A stretch of 20,951 bases of DNA, taken from IMG/VR virus record IMGVR_UViG_3300020385_000077, positions 1-20,951 of that record; one strand, 5' to 3'. This document shows, one piece after another, positions 18,554 to 20,951 of the stretch (its first letter is position 1; each line of letters begins with the position of its first letter). The notes under the pieces are model-generated. The model searched no databases. It had not been told where the DNA came from and saw only the letters and a program-made list of their open reading frames with translations. This stretch comes from a virus. The position numbers were made by a program, and so were the translations under genes.

Positions 18554-18997
18554 ATGAGACGCCTATATAAATCAATAGGTGTCTTGGGACTGGTCTTCGG
18601 ACTAGTCTCACCTTCCCACGCAGTACCAGTAGTTCCAAACTTCACTCAGGGCTCGATGACTTCCACGACGGAGACAACGAGCACTATTAATGAAACTATT
18701 AATTCTATGGATTATAACACAGGATATCAGTATTCTGTGACTGGAACAAATCTGCAATCGTCTGGGGGATTAGCACCTAATTCTGTAACCAATCAACAAA
18801 ATACCAATGAGGGCGTGATTTCGACATGGACCGGACTCAATATGAATTCAAGACCAACCTTCACTCAAAGGAATGTGGGAGCACCGTTTCAGTTCACGGA
18901 GACGTATCAGGCACCAGGTCTTTCAAATCATACAATAATACAAAGAGAACAAACAATAGAAAGCATCACCACAACAACAAGTATCTTCGCACAATAA
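18554..18997 (+). CDS. Secreted protein with signal peptide, function unknown
   Basis: The 147-residue ORF begins 2 nt after the preceding stop, with GAGG at good distance. It has a signal peptide (MRRLYKSIGVLGLVFGLVSP, cleavage near SHA) and a Ser/Thr/Asn/Gln-rich mature part (TSTTETTSTINETINSM, NYNTG-like YNTGYQYSVTGT). Composition resembles the preceding protein, pointing to related structures or a joint assembly. Its TAA stop shares bases with the probable ATA start of the next gene. Confidence 0.75.
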   Translation: MRRLYKSIGVLGLVFGLVSPSHAVPVVPNFTQGSMTSTTETTSTINETINSMDYNTGYQYSVTGTNLQSSGGLAPNSVTNQQNTNEGVISTWTGLNMNSRPTFTQRNVGAPFQFTETYQAPGLSNHTIIQREQTIESITTTTSIFAQ

Positions 18998-19863
18998 AAG
19001 CATTATGTCTATCTGCACTGTCTGCGGTTGTAACTGTCCCTGCTCATGCAGCAGATGTAGGGGGTGTAAGTGCAACAGCAAATCCCGTCGCTAATTCATC
19101 TGGCTCAGTGACCAACCAGGCCATTCAGGTCTTACAGGGTCCTTACATCACCAACACATACGGTGACGGTATCAGTTGTCAAGGACCCACTATGAATGTG
19201 ACCCCGTATGTAACAGGGTCTCTTTCTCAACAAAAACCATTTGAACCCTACTTCAATGACCCTGTATATGATATGAGGGACTTGAATGAAGATGGTTCAT
19301 TAGATAACCCAGGTGGTATTCTGTACTATGTTCCTACGAGAACTGGACAGAAGGATAATCAGAACTTGTCTATAGGTTTCAGTGCAACACTGTCTGTGCC
19401 TATGAATAAAAAGCAGCAAAGATTATGTGAAGAAGCAGCAACCACACATAATGAGTATCGTGCTCAACTACTTGCCAATAAGCGCCTCGACTTTGAGATA
19501 GCCAGACTCAAGAATTGTGGAGAATTAAAAAGGAATGGAATTTCTTTCCATCCCAAGAGTCCTTACTATGCGGTGTGTGCTGATGTCATGGTGAATAATG
19601 TCACCTACATCAAAGATCACGTTCATTCTATTCCTACTTCTTCATCGGTCGAACAGAGCGTAGTACCTTCACAGCCTGATTCCGCTGTCGTTGCTCCGCA
19701 ACCCGCTCCGCCTGCGATTGTACCGGGATCTTCTTTCCCCGTATCGACGCCACCTTCTTCAGCACCTTCTTCACAGTCGGTTTCACAACCTTTAACAGTA
19801 GATCAGCAAGAGGCTTTGCGAGCAGTGCGGAAGATGTCGCTACCACAGCGATACTCGCGGTAG
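18994..19863 (+). CDS. Secreted protein with probable ATA start and overprinted C-terminus
   Basis: From ATA at 18994 the product has 289 residues and a textbook signal peptide, (M)KALCLSALSAVVTVPAHA, closely matching the one of the first gene. The ATA overlaps the preceding stop as ATAA, where ATGA would be usual. No ATG, GTG or TTG lies in frame between 18826 and the signal peptide, and starting at 18826 would put 56 unlikely residues before it. The mature part has Cys-containing segments (DGISCQGPTM, LKNCGELKR, YAVCADVMV). The last 75 or so residues are Ser/Pro/Val-rich and lie opposite the end of the minus-strand gene. Function unknown. Confidence 0.68.
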   Translation: MKALCLSALSAVVTVPAHAADVGGVSATANPVANSSGSVTNQAIQVLQGPYITNTYGDGISCQGPTMNVTPYVTGSLSQQKPFEPYFNDPVYDMRDLNEDGSLDNPGGILYYVPTRTGQKDNQNLSIGFSATLSVPMNKKQQRLCEEAATTHNEYRAQLLANKRLDFEIARLKNCGELKRNGISFHPKSPYYAVCADVMVNNVTYIKDHVHSIPTSSSVEQSVVPSQPDSAVVAPQPAPPAIVPGSSFPVSTPPSSAPSSQSVSQPLTVDQQEALRAVRKMSLPQRYSR

Positions 19864-20407
19864 TAGCAGCAACCTGAGGAGCAGGTAAATACTGTGCCTG
19901 CCAAGGTATATCCTCATAGAGAGTTACACATATCTCATTTCCATTTACAATCTGCAATTCATAACCGGATACCCTTTCCTTTTTATTCTGTGCCACATCA
20001 CCAACTCGTGGTGCATTAGGACCAGGGCATTCGGTTTCTTCTTTTTTTACACCAGGAACAGGAGTATTCGGCACCTCTGGTGCTGCAGGAATATCTTCTG
20101 GTGCTTTTACCGGAGGAACAGGTGCTTCCTGTGTATAGATTAAATCTTCAGGTGTATAGTCCATCGCATCATATGATGGATATTCACCAGAGCATAAAAT
20201 TCTTGTCCCTTTAGGATCATCGACAGTCAGTTGCTCGTCACCGTCACGGTGATCTTCTACGCAACCAGGCATCTCAATGATGGGAACACCCAATTGTACT
20301 GTTACAGGAACAGGTATTGAATAAACAATAGGTGGTGCTACATCGACATTAAAAATATTAGTCGGTGGAATCCGTAGATTAGTAACACCTATTTCACGAA
20401 TCTCCAT
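19634..20407 (-). CDS. Proline-rich conserved cyanophage protein, probably virion or envelope associated
   Basis: The 257-residue protein has a Val/Pro-rich N-terminal part (FNVDVAPPIVYSIPVPVTVQ), a central Pro/Glu-rich linker (PVPPVKAPEDIPAAPEVPNT), a hydrophobic helix near residue 190 (TTASIAVVATSSALLAKPLA) and a strongly basic C-terminus (KVVKPTVKKVLKK, then RNQAVKVLRSVRPMKK). I recall this order in other T4-like cyanophages, without a known function. The helix and basic tail suggest membrane insertion or DNA contact. It starts 2 nt after the stop of the 86-aa gene. Its last 230 nt are opposite the end of the + strand gene. Confidence 0.75.
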   Translation of the reverse strand: MEIREIGVTNLRIPPTNIFNVDVAPPIVYSIPVPVTVQLGVPIIEMPGCVEDHRDGDEQLTVDDPKGTRILCSGEYPSYDAMDYTPEDLIYTQEAPVPPVKAPEDIPAAPEVPNTPVPGVKKEETECPGPNAPRVGDVAQNKKERVSGYELQIVNGNEICVTLYEDIPWQAQYLPAPQVAATTASIAVVATSSALLAKPLADLLLKVVKPTVKKVLKKVASIRGKKIPVQSQAERVAEQRQRNQAVKVLRSVRPMKK

Positions 20408-20409
20408 CT

Positions 20410-20670
20410 TCAGAAGGGCAGTGCTCCAGCGTCAACGCCGCCGACACCACTAGGAATTGCTCCACCAGTTGCGCCAGGGAGTTCAGGCATAGCACCGTTC
20501 ATCATACCAGGAAGTGAATCAGTGACCGCGCCCATGACTGCTTTGGTTACATTTGCTTTGATACCTTCGACTATGTTATCCTTATTAAGAAAAACATAAG
20601 CGCCGCTGCCGACAACGGCAGTAGATACAGCAAAAGACGCGAGAGCGAGTACATTAATGACTTTTTGCAT
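20410..20670 (-). CDS. Small protein with signal anchor, function unknown
   Basis: The 86-residue ORF has an N-terminal hydrophobic segment (INVLALASFAVSTAVVGSGA) that is a membrane anchor or signal peptide, an amphipathic helix, and a Gly/Pro/Met-rich end (LPGMMNGAMPELPGATGG). The same kind of pair with the following Pro-rich gene occurs, as I recall, in other cyanophages. TGTAAATA, one base off the late motif, lies about 15 nt before the ATG. Confidence 0.7.
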   Translation of the reverse strand: MQKVINVLALASFAVSTAVVGSGAYVFLNKDNIVEGIKANVTKAVMGAVTDSLPGMMNGAMPELPGATGGAIPSGVGGVDAGALPF

Positions 20671-20744
20671 GGTCTTTTTTTATTTACAGTAGTTTTACCA
20701 TCCGCGACTAGTTTTTGTAACAGATGATAAAACTATGTATCACT

Positions 20745-20951
20745 TTAATAAAGCATCTCCTCTGCTTCTGCTTGAACAACACAATCGCTAGTAGGATATG
20801 ATACACAAAGTAGTGCAAATCCCTCTTCGATCTGGTCATCATCCAGGAATGATTGGTCTTCCTGGTTTACAGTGCCTTCCAATACTTTACCAGCACATGT
20901 AGAACATGCACCAGCACGACAGGAGTATGGAAGATCGAGTTCTGCTTCGTC
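20745..20951 (-). CDS. petF: Plant-type [2Fe-2S] ferredoxin, C-terminal part (gene continues beyond the window)
   Basis: Sixty-eight codons run from the window edge to a TAA. The cluster ligands are all visible: CRAGACSTC gives C-x4-C-x2-C and a fourth Cys follows 29 residues on (ALLCVSYP), the exact spacing of photosynthetic ferredoxins. The preceding [13 protein letters not shown] and the end AEAEEMLY are typical. It takes electrons from photosystem I and could feed phage reductases such as bilin reductases or ribonucleotide reductase. The N-terminal third is missing because the window ends. Confidence 0.93.
   Translation of the reverse strand, partial: DEAELDLPYSCRAGACSTCAGKVLEGTVNQEDQSFLDDDQIEEGFALLCVSYPTSDCVVQAEAEEMLY

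Noticed and set aside
18826-18993. ATG at 18826 as start of the third secreted protein
   Set aside because: It would place 56 residues read from another frame of the previous gene before a perfect signal peptide.

Overview
This window is a piece of a T4-like marine cyanophage genome (a myovirus infecting Synechococcus or Prochlorococcus). The evidence is a T4 core (baseplate gp48 and gp53, gp32, gp59, gp33) on the same DNA as cyanobacterial genes for photosystem II (psbA, psbD, a PsbN-like ORF, two hli), carbon metabolism (talC), purine synthesis (purS, purC, purM), thymidylate synthesis (thyX), glutaredoxin, PhoH and ferredoxin. The exact host cannot be read from the sequence.

Layout. 1-2877 (+): end of an unidentified gene, then gp48 and gp53, meeting the leftward genes at a terminator. 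2907-6888 (-): replication and late-transcription module in the order phoH, PD-(D/E)XK exonuclease, gp33, two small ORFs, gp59, DUF1825, gp32. 6891-8826 (-): an 82-aa ORF, thyX and a run of very small genes split by compact terminators and promoters. 8826-10173 (-): conserved phage proteins of unknown function. 10259-13770 (-): purS, purC, purM, talC and nrdC, interleaved with small ORFs. 13809-17918 (-): photosynthesis island of hli, hli, two micro-ORFs, psbA, a 76-aa ORF, psbD, DoxX, a DUF2973-like ORF, the PsbN-like ORF and a 42-aa ORF. 18063-19863 (+): three genes with signal peptides. 19634-20670 (-): two probable envelope or virion proteins, the first overlapping the last + gene tail to tail by 230 nt. 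20745-20951 (-): C-terminal part of a ferredoxin gene.

How the genes work together. The leftward genes fit host takeover: nucleotide supply (thyX, nrdC, pur genes), pentose phosphate flux (talC), maintenance of light reactions (psbA, psbD, hli, PsbN-like, ferredoxin) and DNA replication (gp32, gp59, exonuclease). gp33 links replication to late transcription. Genes are packed tightly, with ATGA or TAATG overlaps nearly everywhere. Consensus sigma-70 promoters (TTGAC-N17-TATAAT type) precede gp32, the small-gene cluster, talC, psbA and hli, and a weaker one precedes purS. Several of their -35 boxes lie inside the last codons of the upstream gene. T4-like late motifs (NATAAATA) lie before psbA, the 82-aa ORF and the 75-aa ORF.

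The longest stretches without a gene are 17144-17337 (psbA promoter and leader), 8209-8366 (terminator plus weak promoter signals) and 17919-18062 (divergent promoter region with inverted repeats). I saw no tRNA, rRNA, CRISPR array, insertion sequence or integrase. Gene names come from recognising sequence motifs by eye, not from a database search.
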